NCBI RefSeq assembly: GCF_950023065.1
Contig: NC_088678.1
Span: 82,307,590 to 82,371,589 of the forward strand
Direction of reading: 5' to 3'
Origin: Planococcus citri
Lineage: Eukaryota > Arthropoda > Insecta > Hemiptera > Pseudococcidae
DNA: 64,000 nt
A model generated the notes under the pieces. The model saw nothing but the letters and a program-made list of their open reading frames with translations, searched no databases and was not told the origin of the DNA. Positions 31,891 through 45,427 of this stretch are shown piece by piece (the stretch's first letter is position 1; every line of letters starts with the position of its first letter). Made by a program: the position numbers and the translations under genes.

Positions 31891-33706
31891 ATAGGACTTG
31901 CACGAACTTTTTCATACTTTACAAAGGTAGATCGAAAGATCATGCGAAAATTTACCACCAGTCAAAATTTCAAATGCTAAAGTGGGTTTTTAGATTTTTG
32001 GTGAATTTTTGAAAATCGAATTTAGGCCAAAAATGAAGGGAAATAATCAAAATTTTACCAAATTGGCCAAAAGAAAGCTGAAATTTGGGATATACCATAT
32101 TTTCGACCTGCCAAATCGATTGGAAACGGTTTCAACCCGTTTTGAGCAGTTCTGGAGCCTCCAGCAGATTTTTGAAACTCGAAACTGAGATAGAGAGTCG
32201 AAATTTATTCTGCAAACTAATTCTAACACACTCTGAAGACGACTTCAGGTGTGTTTAAGTCATTTTAGAGCCTCCAACGACTTTTTTGAAAACTACTGGA
32301 GCCTCCAGCCGATTTTTGAAACTTTAAATTTCCTCAAAATTTCATCAAACTGAGATAGAGAGTCGAAATTTACTCTACGCTCCAATTTTAACACCCTCAG
32401 ACCACTTTAGGCGGGTTCAAGCCATTTTAGAGCCTCCAGCGACTTTTTTGAAAATTACTGGAACCTCCAGTAGATTTTTGAAACTTGAAATTTCCCCAAC
32501 ATTAATTTATCAAATGGAGTTGGCAAGCTGAAATTTACTTTGCAGACTTCATAGTGGTTTCAAATGGTTTTGAAGCTTCCATGCTACTTTTAGGAAACCT
32601 GAACCCTCCAGCAGATTTTTGAAACTTTGAATTTTCACAAAATTTCATCAAATGGAGATGGAAAGCCGAAATTTACTAAACACTTCAATTGTAACACCCT
32701 CTGAAAACGACTTCTGGTAGATTTCAAGTCATTTTAGAGCCTCCAACGAATTTTTTGAAAATTTTGGAGCCTACAGTAGATTTTTGAAACTTGAAATTTC
32801 CCCAAAATTTCATCAAACTGAGATAGAGAGTCGAAATTCATTCTGCAAACTAATTTCAATACGCTACGAAGTTGACTGCTGGTGAATTTCAAATTGATTT
32901 GGAGCCTCCAGCAACTTTTTGAAAAGTTGTATGACTTTTTTTTGGAAAATTGAAATTTCCTTGAAGTAGCTGGAAGCTTTAAAACCATTTGAAACCACCA
33001 TGTAGTCTGCGAAATAAATTTCGGCTTGACAAATCCATTTGATAAATTAATGTTGGGGAAATTTCAAGTTTCAAAAATCTGCTGGAGGCTCCAGTAATTT
33101 TCAAAAAGTCGCTGGAGGCTCCAAAACGACTTGAAATTCACTTGCAGTACTTCGTAGCGTATTGAAATTAGTTTTCAGAATAAATTTCAGCTTTACAACT
33201 CCAATTTGATGGAACTTTGTGGGAATTTCGAGTTTAAAAAATCTGCTGGAGGCTCCAGAACTGCTCAAAACGGGTTGCAACCGTTTCCAATCGATTTGGC
33301 AGGTCGAAAATAAGGTATATCCCAAATTTCAGCTTTCTTGGTCAATTTGGTAAAATTTTGATTTTTTCCCTCATTTTTGGCCTAAATTCGATTTTCAAAA
33401 ATTCACCAAAAATCGAAAAACGCACTTTAGCACTTGAAATTTTGGCAGGTGGTAAATTTTTGCATGATCTTTCGATCTACCTTTGTAAAGTATGAAAAAG
33501 TTCGTGCAAGTCCTATGTTGAAACGCAAAATCTGTGATTTCGGCTGACCTGTCAATCAAAATGGCCGCGATGTTGTAAGTAAGGCCAACTTTTTTTTGGC
33601 AAGTTTGCCTTAAAATTTTCCTTAGGATGTCCCCTTTAAGAAAAAAGTTGTCCCGGTGGATCGGCGGGGAGGGGGGGTGCAATTACTCCTATGGTCATAT
33701 GCCGGA
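31891..33706. mobile_element. Foldback element A (large palindrome, left end truncated)
   Basis: The sequence from 31891 (ataggacttgcacgaac) is the inverse of 33475-33515, and pairing continues inward through 'ctttcgatctacctttgta' blocks to a turn near 32935. The arms are filled with copies of a unit containing the near-palindrome CTGGAGCCTCCAG, followed by 'tttttgaaac'. The right end has the full terminal repeat (ending GCCGGA at 33706, with GTCATATGCCGG before it). The corresponding ~190 bases are missing on the left. It belongs to the same family as 47325-49528 and has no coding capacity. Confidence 0.8.
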
Positions 33707-35215
33707 CTTTAATGTTTTGCGATCATGACAAAACAAAAAAAACTTATCCAATTTTGAAATTCTTTTACGAAATCAAGACTATTTTTTGAAGTTTTTGACA
33801 AAAAAAAAAGGTGTAACTTTTATTAAATCTCGGGGGAAAAATGTGTTCTTAAAGCAAGTTTGGAAGAAGAATGACTTTTTTTTGCAATTTCAGCAGAAAA
33901 GCGAGACATATTATTGCAATTTTGAGGGAATGCAAAACTTTCTGCAATTCTGTCAGAAATAGGACTTTTTTTTTTTGCAATTTTGGCAGAAAATTAAAAC
34001 TCAATTTCAATTCTTGAAAAAAAGTAAGTAAAAACTTTTTTAGAACAATGCAAGAAAAATATTTTTTTTATTTATTACCTGCACTTTCAAAGGAAAATAT
34101 ACCTTTTCTGGGAAGGGGAGGGGGAAATTTTTCGACAAATTAGCAACATTTTTAAAAATTTGTCAACAATAGATATAATTATGTAAAAAAAATTATTACC
34201 ATTTTGAAATTCTGGCAAACATTTTTTGCAAAATCAATAAAAATGGATTTTTTTTTCTTAAATTTGACAGAAAAGTGAGACTTTTTTGCAATTTTTGACT
34301 ATAATGAGCAAAACTTCTTTTCTATCTCAAAAAAATTTACAACTATGATACAAAAAGCAACGATTCTTTGGCAATTCATAAATATATTACATATTTTGGG
34401 ACTCTGAAAAAAATCAAAACGTTTTCGCAATTTTGATCTAAAAAGAAAGAATTTATGACACTTCTTGACTAAAAAACAAAAAAACTTCCTTCGAACATTT
34501 TTCTACACTTTTGAAAGAAAATTAATCTAAAAAAACAAAAAAAAATGAAAGAAAAACAGAAAATTTGATATTTTATAGAAATTATATCGCTTTATAATAC
34601 AGCAAGACGTTTTTGCAATTTTAGAATGAAATTTGAAAATTACTTTTTTTTGCAATTTTGTTTGAAAAAACTGAAAGATTTTTCGATTTTGACAAAAACA
34701 GCAAGATTTTTTGCAATGTTTGCAGAAATGCAAAACTTTTTCGGAAATTTTGACAAAAAAAGCAAGGCTAGCTTTTGAAATTTTGCTAAAAGCAGCATTA
34801 TCATTGTGCAATTTTGGCAGAAAAATAATTTGATGGCGTGATTTGCAGAAATTTAACACCTTTTTTTTTTGCAATTTTAAATAAAAATGAAAAAAGCAAA
34901 ATTTAAAAAAATAAATTATGAAAAAAATAAAATATTGACAGAAAATCAAGCCCTTTTCGCAATTCTTGTAAAATAGAAAAGCAAGTTTCTTTTTTGGAAA
35001 TTTTGGCAAAAAAAATAAAACTTTTGCAATTTTTTAGGAAAAAACAAGATTTTTCTGAAATTATGATTGCAAAAAAAAGTAGTAGGTACCTACTTACTAT
35101 TTCACAGTTTTGGCAAGAAAAAGCATATTTTCGCTAGTGCAACAATAAATCAGGATTTTTTTTTTTGCAATGTTGGCAAAAATGCAATACTTTTTGTAAA
35201 CTTTCTCCCCCCCCC
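33707..35215. repeat. Degenerate AT-rich short repeats (GCAATTTTGGCAGAAAA type)
   Basis: Irregular copies of a 25-35 base unit with 'ttttttgcaattttggcag' cores. Ends in a run of 13 C at 35208-35220. The minus-strand 160-codon frame at 34527-35009 is Lys/Phe-rich repeat translation. Confidence 0.6.
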
Positions 35216-37299
35216 CCCCCATCTAACCAAATGACATGAACATGACTGTCGGATAATTGACACATCAACTAAACATTATGTAGGTACATATTTAGAGGAT
35301 CAGGATCTTGAGACTAACTGCAAAGTGCAGGGAAAATACCTAAAAATCTGAAAATAAGCATTTCAGTGATTTTTGTACATTTTGGAGACCATAATAATTA
35401 TACAGACTTCTTCTACCCACCCCCCTCCCCCCACAAAAAAAGAAACCTTTTTCATGACGTAGGCATTCTCTCTAAGCCAACAATCTACGAGTATATACGT
35501 TCATATTATTTCTATATGCAAAAAATATGTACTCACGAGATCATCTTCAATTTCATGAATCTTCAATATACATTCATCGTATAAATTAACACAATTGCGA
35601 AGACAACCTTGATCCAAAATCTTCGAAGAGAATGCAACATAAAACAGGTATCTAAAATGGGAAAAAATTGCAATATGGTAATTAATATAGATCATTGATC
35701 CGCAAAAGAGTCCGTAGTAGTACATATTTCAATCGTCGAGTAAATCAGCGAAAACTGCACACCTGGGCTGAGACGAGAACGTAATCGAAATCGAAATTGA
35801 TCTGTTGATTGAAATAGGTCGATATTTTTGTAATTTTTCGATGTGCTTTCTCCTGAGTTTTCAATCACTATATTACAATAAATCGACAGCTTGATATGGA
35901 ACATCGTTTTAAAAATCTGAAATCAAGAATACAGTTCAATTTTAGTTCAAATAGGTAGGTACCCAGCTCGAGTAAAATATACACCTATTCGTACTGATGA
36001 AACAACTCGACACTGGCGCCACGAATTCCAGCACCATTCTCATCACCCTGTGCAAATTATTTATTAATACGTCAGCTCACACAGATAGGGAGGAGGGGGA
36101 CACCACGCGATGCTAAAAGTCTAAAAGATCAAAAAAAAAAAAAAACGCTGAAAAATCCACAGCGAACTTGGGTATTATACGAGTAACTACGATATACGGC
36201 GATGAAAACTTAACGAGTAATTAAAAAGCGCGACTTTTAGTCATTAGCGAAGCACCCGTAAGGTAAATGTTCTATTACGCGAATAAAAATTCCGCGAAAA
36301 TTACACACACACACACAAACCAGATGAGACACACAAGTACCATCGTCGTTATATTTTTCGTGTCGTTTTATTCTCCTTTGTGAACGTTATCATTAATTAA
36401 GACGCCTTCGCGTTTACATGTTGGAAAATTTTTTTCTTTCTGAATAAAGAGCTTCGATCTTTGATGTCGGTCGCTGACGAGGAATCAAGTACCTACCTAC
36501 TACCTACTCTAGCCCCGTGTTTTATATACCAGAATCCCGACAGCGCCATGCTATGCAAGTCCCCCCAAGCGCCAGCGTATACCGCAATTTCTGAATAAAT
36601 AAAATGAAAAAAATAATGATTATCATTATTATCAAAAAGCGTGCAATTTTCATACATCCAACGACAACGTATACAACTCATCATCGTAAAAGTCGTCTGA
36701 TGATGAAATAAAACTCGCAAATCACCACGCAGCGTGGAGTATATAAAATAAACTTTACGTAAATCTGAGTTCACGTCTTTTATAGATACACTCGTAGGAA
36801 AATGTTACAATTTGCAATTGTGTGTAGAGATTGCAAATTACGTCGAAAATACCGAATTATACTTAAAGGGTGTCAGCGTCGGCTATTAAGGCGACAAACA
36901 AATAAATGTATACGTTGAATAACGTTTTCAAACACAAATTAGTTGTTTCATCGCGTATATTTCCAAGCTACTCGTAAATTGGTATCTTGTGATCGTATTA
37001 AAACACCAGCTCTCCCTTCGCTTCGTCGCGTTTATTTTTCTATCTCAGCGGTTGACAAATCTGCAATTGAAAAGGCTAAACGCATTCGTTCGTAATTTCA
37101 TCGCAACTTCTCTTCTATCCTATATACGTTTCATTCCTGACTCACTATCAGCCGCTCTACACTCTACAGGGTGTCCAATCTTTTAGAGAGAGTTTTCCCC
37201 TACTTTATCCACATTTTTCGATCAATTTGCCCATCTTTCCAGTAAGTGAAAGTGGGATCAAACTCAAATTACCTGTTACCTGTTGGTTTCTCAAAATAG
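35216..37299. other. Apparently single-copy DNA without a recognised gene
   Basis: Mixed composition with no domain-bearing frame. An (AC)n tract lies near 36304. Nothing else supportable. Confidence 0.4.
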
Positions 37300-38180
37300 C
37301 AACTTTAGTAACCAAAAAAGCTAGGAAAAGTCACCAGAAAGTAACCAAAAAATTTCTAATGTGAAAAAAAAGATGTCACCAAAAAACGTTAATCTAAAAA
37401 CATTACATTTTATTTTGGATTAACAAAAAAAAACGATAAAACGTTAACACACATTTCCAAAAAAAAGAAAGAAAAAAAAATGAAAAAATAATTTTGCTAA
37501 AATTTAAGAAGTTGAAAAAAAACGAGGATTTCAGACTAAAAATTCGATTAAAATTAGAAAAACTCTTTCGAAAAAATTGGAGTACAAAGCACCAAAATTT
37601 AAGAAAAAAATATAAAAATTGAAAAAAAAACTCACGATTGAAAATTCACGATAAAATTGCAGAAACTTGACAAAACTTTAGGCACAAAAAAACATGAAAA
37701 TTCGTGGAAAATAATCGAAAAATTGGAAAATAGAGTCTATGAGATTTCAAAAGAATGAAACGTGAAACAAATAAAAAAAAACAAAAAATTCAAAATAAAT
37801 CATCAAGTCTCAAAGTCCAAAAAAAATTCTCAAAAACTCGAACAAAATCTATAAAAAAGGCAATTCCACAAACATTTGAGCAGAAAAAATTACAGGAATT
37901 TGGGAGAAAATTAGGAGGGGATTTTAATAAATTACACAAAATTAAGATAAGCTGGAATAAATAAGAGAAAACAATACAATTTTTTTGCAGGTTTAGCAAA
38001 AAAAAAAACAACCCTGATTTACAATCTTCGTAAAAAATCAAAACTTATTTTTGCAATATTGTAACAAAAAAAATATTTTATTTATTTATTTTTTTTTTTT
38101 GTAATTTTAGCTGAACCTAGAGCGAGACTTTACAACGCAATTTTTGAGAATATTTTTTTTTGCAATTTTGACAGAAAAGG
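37300..38180. repeat. A-rich low-complexity tract
   Basis: Long poly(A)-interrupted sequence with 'aaaattgaaaaaa' type units. The Lys-rich frame at 37755-37964 is a composition artefact. Confidence 0.5.
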
Positions 38181-40150
38181 CTGGATCATTTTGTGATTTA
38201 TGTAGACAGAAAAGCAAGATGGCCTCTTGGGCCAACTTGAGGTAAGTACAATCTACACTACAACTGCCAGTCCCAGGAGTAGAGAAGACAAACCTTAAGA
38301 GAGGTTTGGAGAGTCCATGTTGCAGAGGCTGGTAACTTATCTTTGGCAGGGTGGAAGCTGAGGATGAGGCTAAGACCAAACCTAACATCTTGGTATGTGC
38401 CCAGCATCAAAGCTGCAACCTGAATGGGCTACAACATCAAGCCATCTCAAGAAGTAGGGGAGAGGAGAAAACAATTGGAAAATATCCCTGAAGCAGCAAC
38501 AGGAAGAGCAGTGAAGCTTGCGAACCCCAATACTCAAGAGTCATATAAATACTTCTAGTGCTAGACACGAATCCTGCACGAAAGCAAGAATTTGGCGCTA
38601 TAACCAAACTTTGGGAAAGTTGGCTTGATGGCGCAGAGGGCAGCCCCCTCATCAAGCTATACAAAAAACATGGCTGCATATAATCCAACGTATTTGTGTA
38701 AAACTTGGTCACCGTGTGGTTTGGCCATTTCTAAGCATCTGGAGTATATTTCTTGAGAAAACAGAAATAAGAAGAAAGTGAAACCGACTGGAAAATCAGG
38801 GAACCCTGTTGGGCAGCAGGCAAAAAAGCCCACACTATGGAAGAAACAAAACAGGCTGAAGATTGCTACCTGGAATGTGTGAGGAATAAATGGAAAAGAA
38901 GAGGAGCTGGAATACATCTTGATACAGAGAAACATGAAACATCAACATAGCTGTTATCATGGAAACCAAGAAAAAGGGCAGCAGCACTGATGAACGAGGA
39001 GAATTCACCCGAGTATAATTATGCTGGAGTAGGAAAAGCTGAATGTGCCAGAGCAGGGATTATGATTTATACCCGGAACGGACTCAAAGACAACATCCAG
39101 GCATATGTGACGCGGCACGACAAAATCGACCTTCGAACTGAAAACAAGTTTTTGAGTTATGGGGGGTTAAAGTTTTCAGTCCAGTTCTGCTCGTTTAGCG
39201 GAAGCGCTTTGCGTTCTAATCATGTTCTCCGGATAAACTGAGCTAAACATAGTCTTGGATAACGTTTCTTGCCTGTTTTGTGCGAATATCACTGGGTAAA
39301 ATGGTTATTTACATTGATACAGAGGGCTCAGTCATGATTGCGCTCATTTTTTCAAGTTTTTTTTTATTTTTTCATTATTTTCAATTTTAAAATCGATCTG
39401 GAGGCGAAACAAAACGTTCTACGAGAAAAATACATCGAGCAAAGTTGTAGAGAATTAAATTTCCAAAAACCTACAAGAGGTTTATTTTTCTCCAAAATGC
39501 ATAGTTTTTCCGTTTTTCTCAAAAAACAGAAATTTTATGGTAATCATCATGAGGTTATTTTTCTCGTAGAACGCTTTGTTTCGATTCCAGGTTGATTTAA
39601 AAGTTAAAATAATGAAACAATTAAAAAAAAATCAAAAAAATGAGCACACTTCTGACTGGATTACCATGTACATGTAGCTATGCAAATCATAGGGACTTCT
39701 GGGTGGTTTTAAATGATTTTTGAATGTCCAAGGACCAAAAATCCGTCAAAAAGTGAAAAATATTTTTTTCAGTCGGAAGGTCGATTTTGTTGTGCCGCGT
39801 CACATATATGTAGAATATGGAGTGAAAGACAAATTGAGATAAATCTGAAGTTTGGGAACCAAGATATTTCAGTGATTGGCGTATATGCTCCAGAGGATGG
39901 CAAAGAGGAGGAAAGTGACAAGTTCTACAAACAGCTCCAAAAGACCATCGACAAGATGAACCCAAAAACGCAGCATTTTTGTAATAGGAGACCTCACAAA
40001 ATACTTGGAAAGATGCTAGCAAGAAGAATTGAGAGCCATGCAGAGCCAATAATATTGGAATGCCAAAAAGGGATTTTGAAAGGAAAGATCATGCATAGAT
40101 GGGGTATATGCAACAAAGCTGCTGATGGAGAAGATATGAGAATTTGCTGA
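38181..40150 (+). pseudogene. RTE-like LINE copy 2 (5' UTR, endonuclease, start of RT), interrupted and internally deleted
   Basis: Plus-strand copy of the family at 5511-6481/28276-28930. 'LKIATWNV' then 'GINGKEEELEYIL' (about 38858-38930) is the beginning of the endonuclease; a frameshift leads to 'NYAGVGKAECARAGIMIY' (39010-39070). It is then broken by a 0.7 kb TIR element. 'SVIGVYAPEDGKEEESDKFY' resumes at about 39868. After the 'GD' of the endonuclease GDLN motif the sequence jumps directly to 'KILGKMLARRIESHAEPIIL' from the RT domain (about 39997), so several hundred codons are deleted. Sequence before 38850 resembles a LINE 5' leader. Stops and frameshifts show it is dead. Confidence 0.78.
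39107..39803. mobile_element. ~0.7 kb TIR element inserted in LINE copy 2
   Basis: Terminal inverted repeats of about 38 bases: GTGACGCGGCAC, then 'gacaaaatcgacctt' at the left; the inverse ends at 39803. Both sides are flanked by ATAT (39103-39106, 39804-39807), consistent with a 4 bp duplication or a TA duplication. An inner inverted repeat ('cgttctacgagaaaa', 'tcattattttcaa') near 39370-39430 pairs with 39560-39630, so the element can fold almost completely. No coding capacity. Confidence 0.78.
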
Positions 40151-40760
40151 CAATGCCTGTACAACAATTGTAGACGTCAACATTTACATCGACTATGTTT
40201 TTTTCCAACATGATGATGGAAAAGTGACCAATAAGTTATTTAATAGGAATCTTCTGTCCGTAAAGAAGCCAGGTTAATGAAAATTTTTGAAATTTTCTCA
40301 TTATTTCTGATACCTCAACATGCGATGTCAACATGTTGATGTAAAATTCGATGCTCAAAATTTACATCCACAACTATGTCAACCAATTTTTCAGAATTAA
40401 AAATTCTGTTTCAGTGTTTTTAAAAGCTCAGTAAACATTTGAAAAGATGATCTTTGTTTGAAGGGAGAAAAATTTTTTAATGGCCTTGATAAAATTATTC
40501 ACTTTTCCATAATTTGGAGTTGTCGATGTTATGTCGATGTGAAAGTCGATCGTCCACAAATACATCGACACTAACATCGACCAAATTTTCAAAGATTTCT
40601 CAAATTTGAAAAATTAGGTTGATATTGTGGATGTACTTGTATTTGTTGATGTCGAATTACACATCAACATTAACATCGACATGTTGTCGACATGAAAATG
40701 TATTAGTTTAGTACTCTTAGATAACCTATTGCACCTTTCAGTATAAAGAGTTTAATGTTC
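40151..40760. repeat. Array of ACATCGAC/GTCGATGT motifs
   Basis: Dozens of near-copies of ACATCGA, ACATCAAC and their complements within 600 bases (for example 'acatcgacatgttgtcgaca' near 40674). Because both orientations alternate, the stretch can fold on itself. No coding capacity is visible. Confidence 0.55.
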
Positions 40761-42240
40761 AACTATACTGAATATGGACTTTCTGTCTGTACTTCTCAGA
40801 GATGGCCTCCGCGTTGATGCTGCTTTCGCTTTCAGCATGGCCAATGGCCATCTAAGTGTGTAAGAGAAAATGATATTTGGAAAAAATTTCTATTTTGAAA
40901 CTAAAGAATAACAATTTTGCGTAGCTTCTTCTCCAGCTCATTTCTGCTATGTACTTTCATAAAGAAACCAAACTATATTTGGAACGAGTAAAGTACGTAC
41001 GAAAAAAATGAATGAAAACAGCACGCTACGCGACGTTCAATTCGAGCCTATAAATCCGCACTTATCGAGTAGCAGCGAGAGCGCAGTTAACAACCGCAAT
41101 TCGGAGGGTTGTTTATTTATTCATGATTATTTAACGATCACGCTTGTCGCCGGAGGACGTAATAAAAAAAAGGGAGAATTTCCTCTCTCACCTTAAAATT
41201 TATACAGCGTAAATGGTAACACTGTATCTTTAAATTAGCCATAGGGGTGTTAAGTCGAAAACAACGACATCCCTGTACCCCCGAATACATTAACAGCAGT
41301 TGCTCATTTTGACACCAATTTACATTTCATCACATTGTTTGCCATCTTCTCATTATGCAAATGACAAACGAAACGCGCCAATTCGTTTCCATTATTACGT
41401 CGTCGTGCCATCGCGAATACAAGTTCTTCTTCTTGTATAGCAGGTACCTACACTTTGCGTATTATAAAACCGCACCAGCCATTTTTTGTATCCTCTTCTC
41501 TGGTAATTTTCACCTTACAAAATAGCGACGAGGTAGCTCTTTTCTCGTTTACTTATAAAATGAGTCTTGTTTTATTTGACGATGATTTTTCATCCACGGG
41601 GGGGGGAATAAAGGTTAAAAAGGGTGTTCGATACTGTGCTATGTACCTTACATATCGCAGGCATATCTAACCAATCAGTAAAATTTTTTCTCTTCTGTTG
41701 TAAAATTACCTATTCTGAGCTTTGAGAAGCAAAATCAACGTTCGCGAGAATTTTTTTCTTCACATTGAAATGTTAATTTTATATCGAAGCTTTTGATTAT
41801 GAATTAGGTAGGTAGGTACCTGTTTGTCTCGATGTTTTTTCCATCATCGCGAATAAAATATCTCAGTCGTTCTTGGTGGATTTCGTTTCGAGATACTGCT
41901 CTCCATTTTTAGGGCAAGATCTAAAAAAAAACAAAAAAAAAAGATAACTAAATTAAGAGATGAAATAACTACACGTGATGTGATCATAAAATACATATAA
42001 CTTATCTATCTAATTAACCACATTGAAAAATCAATTTCTACTCGAAGACCAGGAGGCCTTATCGGAGTAGGTAAGCTAGAGGAATTTCGGTGGGAATTAG
42101 GAAGCCAGAGCTGGGAGCTCCAAATTTTGAGAAATCTAAACATGAGCCAAAAACTCATCATACGAGTTCGACTTACATGTAGTCAGGGCTGTTTTTGTAG
42201 CGACAGAGACACGCGGGAAAAAATTTCAGAAATATCGAAA
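40761..42240. other. DNA without a recognised gene
   Basis: Mixed composition. Small frames (41008-41196, 41455-41670) lack domains. A GTAGGTAGGTACCT motif lies near 41807. Confidence 0.4.
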
Positions 42241-43510
42241 AATTGCCACCAATTTTTTTTTTTTTAAATAGAAATTTTATAAAAAAACAGCACTTTTATT
42301 TGGCAAACTTTGAAACAAAAAGAGGGTTTTTTGGGCAAGAAAAGCAAAAATCGATGCGTTTTAATGGACGTGTTTTGACAAAAAAGCACAACTTTCTTAG
42401 GAATTTTGAAAAAATTGCGACCTTTGCCCAAGTTTCTGATCAAAAAACTACTTCCTGAGAACGCTGATGAAAAAACCTGACAATTTCGACACAAAACAGG
42501 AATTTTTTGACACTTTTGGCAAAAATTCCTTTTTTACAACTTCACCAAAAATAGACACTTGAAATATTTTTGACAAAAATGGACCTTTTTTGACAATTGT
42601 ACCAAAAATAGGCACTTTTGGATAGATATTTTGCCAAGAATTGACCCTTTTTAAAAAATTTTCCCCAAAAATGGACACTTTTTGACTTGGGCAAATATGG
42701 CAAACAAAAAAAAAAAATGGAAATGAACACAGAACATTTTACGCAATTTTGGAACAAAAAAAGGGCTTTTTTAAACAGATAAGACGAAAGAATTGTTTGA
42801 CAATTTTGACAAAAATTGGACCTTTTTAAAACAATTTTACCAAAAATGAGCACTTTTTGACGATTTTCGACCAAAATGGACGTTTTTTGAAAATTGCGCC
42901 AAAAATGGACACTTTTTGATTATTTTGCCAAAAATTGATGTTTTTCGAAATTTTTTTTCTCAAAAATTGACACTTGTTGGCAACTTTTTCAAAAATTAAA
43001 ACTTTTTGACTAGGGCAAGTTTGGCAAAAAAAAAAAAAAAAAAAGACTTGTTTGGCAAATTTTAAAACAAAAATAGTACTTTTACGGCTGGTATTAACGC
43101 AAAAATTGATGCTTTTAGGACGTTTTGTCAAAAAAAAACACAAATTACTCAGCAATAAATTACAACCATTGGACTATTTTATCAAAAAACTGGTTCCCGA
43201 AAATTTTGACAAAAAACATCACAACTTTTGGCAACTCGCCAAAAATTGACGTTCTCTGACAATTTTGACAAAAAATAGAATTCTTTTCAACAATTTTACT
43301 AAAAATAGACCCTTTTAAAAAAATTTCGACAAAAATTGGACCTCTTTAACAATTTTGACAAAATTGGAAAATTTTTGAAAATTATGCCAAAAATGGACAT
43401 TTATGGACTATTTTGCTAAAAATTGAAATTTTTGACTTTTTTTTCTCAAAAATTTGCACTTTTGATATTGTCCCTCCAAAATTTAAACTTTTTGACAAAT
43501 TTTCCAAAAT
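42241..43510. repeat. Degenerate AT-rich satellite, inverted relative to 641-2400
   Basis: Units read 'gacaaaaatggacctttttt' and 'ccaaaaatggacactttttg', the reverse complement of the units at the window's left end. All frames, on either strand, translate the same repeats. Confidence 0.7.
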
Positions 43511-45427
43511 TGTCTCTTGGGGCCTCCAAGACTTCTCAAATAGCTAGAAACCGTTTTCAATCGATTCGAGGGTTGAAAATAGGATAAGTAGGTACTTCAA
43601 ACCAAATTTCAGCTCTTTCAATTTGATAAGCTTAATTAAATTTTCAAAAATTCACCAAAAATCAAAAAATGCACAACATTAGTGAGTACCGAATGTTTTG
43701 GAATTCGGGAATTCGAGGTTTTCATGATCACTGATTTTGATTTTTTCAATCAATTCCTCACCCTCCCCCCCCCCCTCCACCTCCACCCAACACTCATCAG
43801 TGTTACTGACAGTCAACAAAATGGGACCGAGACAAAAAAGATGACCTTCTGAGTCTTGAAAATTGTTCCCGTTCTTCTAAAGCAATATGTTTTTTTTTTT
43901 AATAATAGTGGTCGAAAATTCAAAATTTTTCCAAAAGTTTTTCCAAATGAAAGTCTCTCTCCCTTCTTCAAAAAATGATAGTTTCGTTTTCAAAACAAAA
44001 AAGTTTATTCGAGAAATTTTTCTTAAAAAAGATTTTTATACGTTGTCTCAAATTCGAAGTTTTCATTTTTGAAGTCAAGAACAAAAATTTCGTTTCGCGA
44101 CAAGCAATTTTTGTAGAAAAGTTTTTTAGAGAATTTTTTCCAAAAGTAAAGTTTAACAGCTTCTGTTCCATCAAGTTTCCATTTTCCCTTCAAAAATGAA
44201 GTTTTCAGCAAATTATCAGCATTAAAAAATCAAAAAGTGTCCAATGATGTGTCCAATGATGTGCTCCAATGAGAAATTTTTAGGTGCTTTATTTGGTAAT
44301 TTATCAAATTTAGATGCATTAAATATTTTGATGGGAAAATTTTATTCATTATTGAGGAATAAAATCTGAAAAACTTGTAAGCAACTCGTGTTTCCTTCTC
44401 AGCGGATTTTTATAGATTTTCCAGTACATATCCTATCTACTCTGAAAATTTCATAAAAGGAGCACAAATTAAATTCAAGATGTGGCAATATCTACTTACT
44501 CGAGTAAAAAAAAAATCGGTTTAGAAACAAACATCCCCAGCTGATTTGAAACTGCGAATTTCCCGATGAAATTAATTATGTTCGATAGCAATTCAACATT
44601 GGACACAGGTAATGAATTTGTTGTAAGATTTTTTTGTCCTTCAAAAGATTCAATGGCCTATAAAATGAAAAAACAAAAAAAAATAGAAAATACAATAAAA
44701 TTCAATACAAACATCTATCCTAATCCAATTACAAAAAAAAAAAATAATAATAAATAAAACTAATCATGAACAAATTCATCGTAACTTATTTGATCTAACA
44801 ACATTAGAAAAATGAAACGAAAGGAGCAATTTCGAGAAAACAAAAAAAAATAAACTTTTCTCTTTTCCTCTATGCATCCTACAATCATCAACTCGGTAGA
44901 GCAAAAGCAAATAAAATGCATACAAACTGCATATAAGTGAAAAGCGCTACATACATATCGATTGCGAAATATTATTCCATTAATACAACAATTACCCGCG
45001 TACAGCCTCTACTTACGGTATACATAATTTATACTATAGAAGACGAAAACGAAGCAAAATTTCGTTTACGAATCAACCAATGAGCTCGAGATACGCGCCA
45101 CCCTACACCAATGGTAAGTGAGATACGTAATCATCCCTCTAAATTGTCCCCTATCGTGGCAAAGTTTAACTTATTAAATACGCTGAACAAGAGCACCGAA
45201 TAATAAAGAGGGGTTACATCTTCGCCGTTTACTCCCTATTTTGGAAAATGGCGAATTTCATCTTTTTATACGTCGGCATTAAGTCGCATTTAGCGCGTTA
45301 TTGGTGCAGCTTTTTTTGTTTTGCCTGTGTGATCGCGAATTTGGGAATTTTTTCATTTTTCAAGTGAACGGTGTTGAAATGTTGATTGTTTTCCAAGTAT
45401 CGAGGGGGTAATTGTGCAAGGGGGAAG
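43511..45427. other. Intergenic DNA upstream of the homeobox gene
   Basis: 43511-43690 holds a remnant of the foldback family ('aaccgttttcaatcgattcg', 'aaatttcagct'). The rest has no recognised gene. The 200-400 bases before 45428 are less AT-rich and presumably contain the homeobox promoter, but I cannot point to a core element. Confidence 0.4.

Noticed and set aside
34527..35009. 160-codon minus-strand frame
   Set aside because: Lys/Phe/Cys-rich translation of the degenerate AT repeat; the same pattern appears in other frames.
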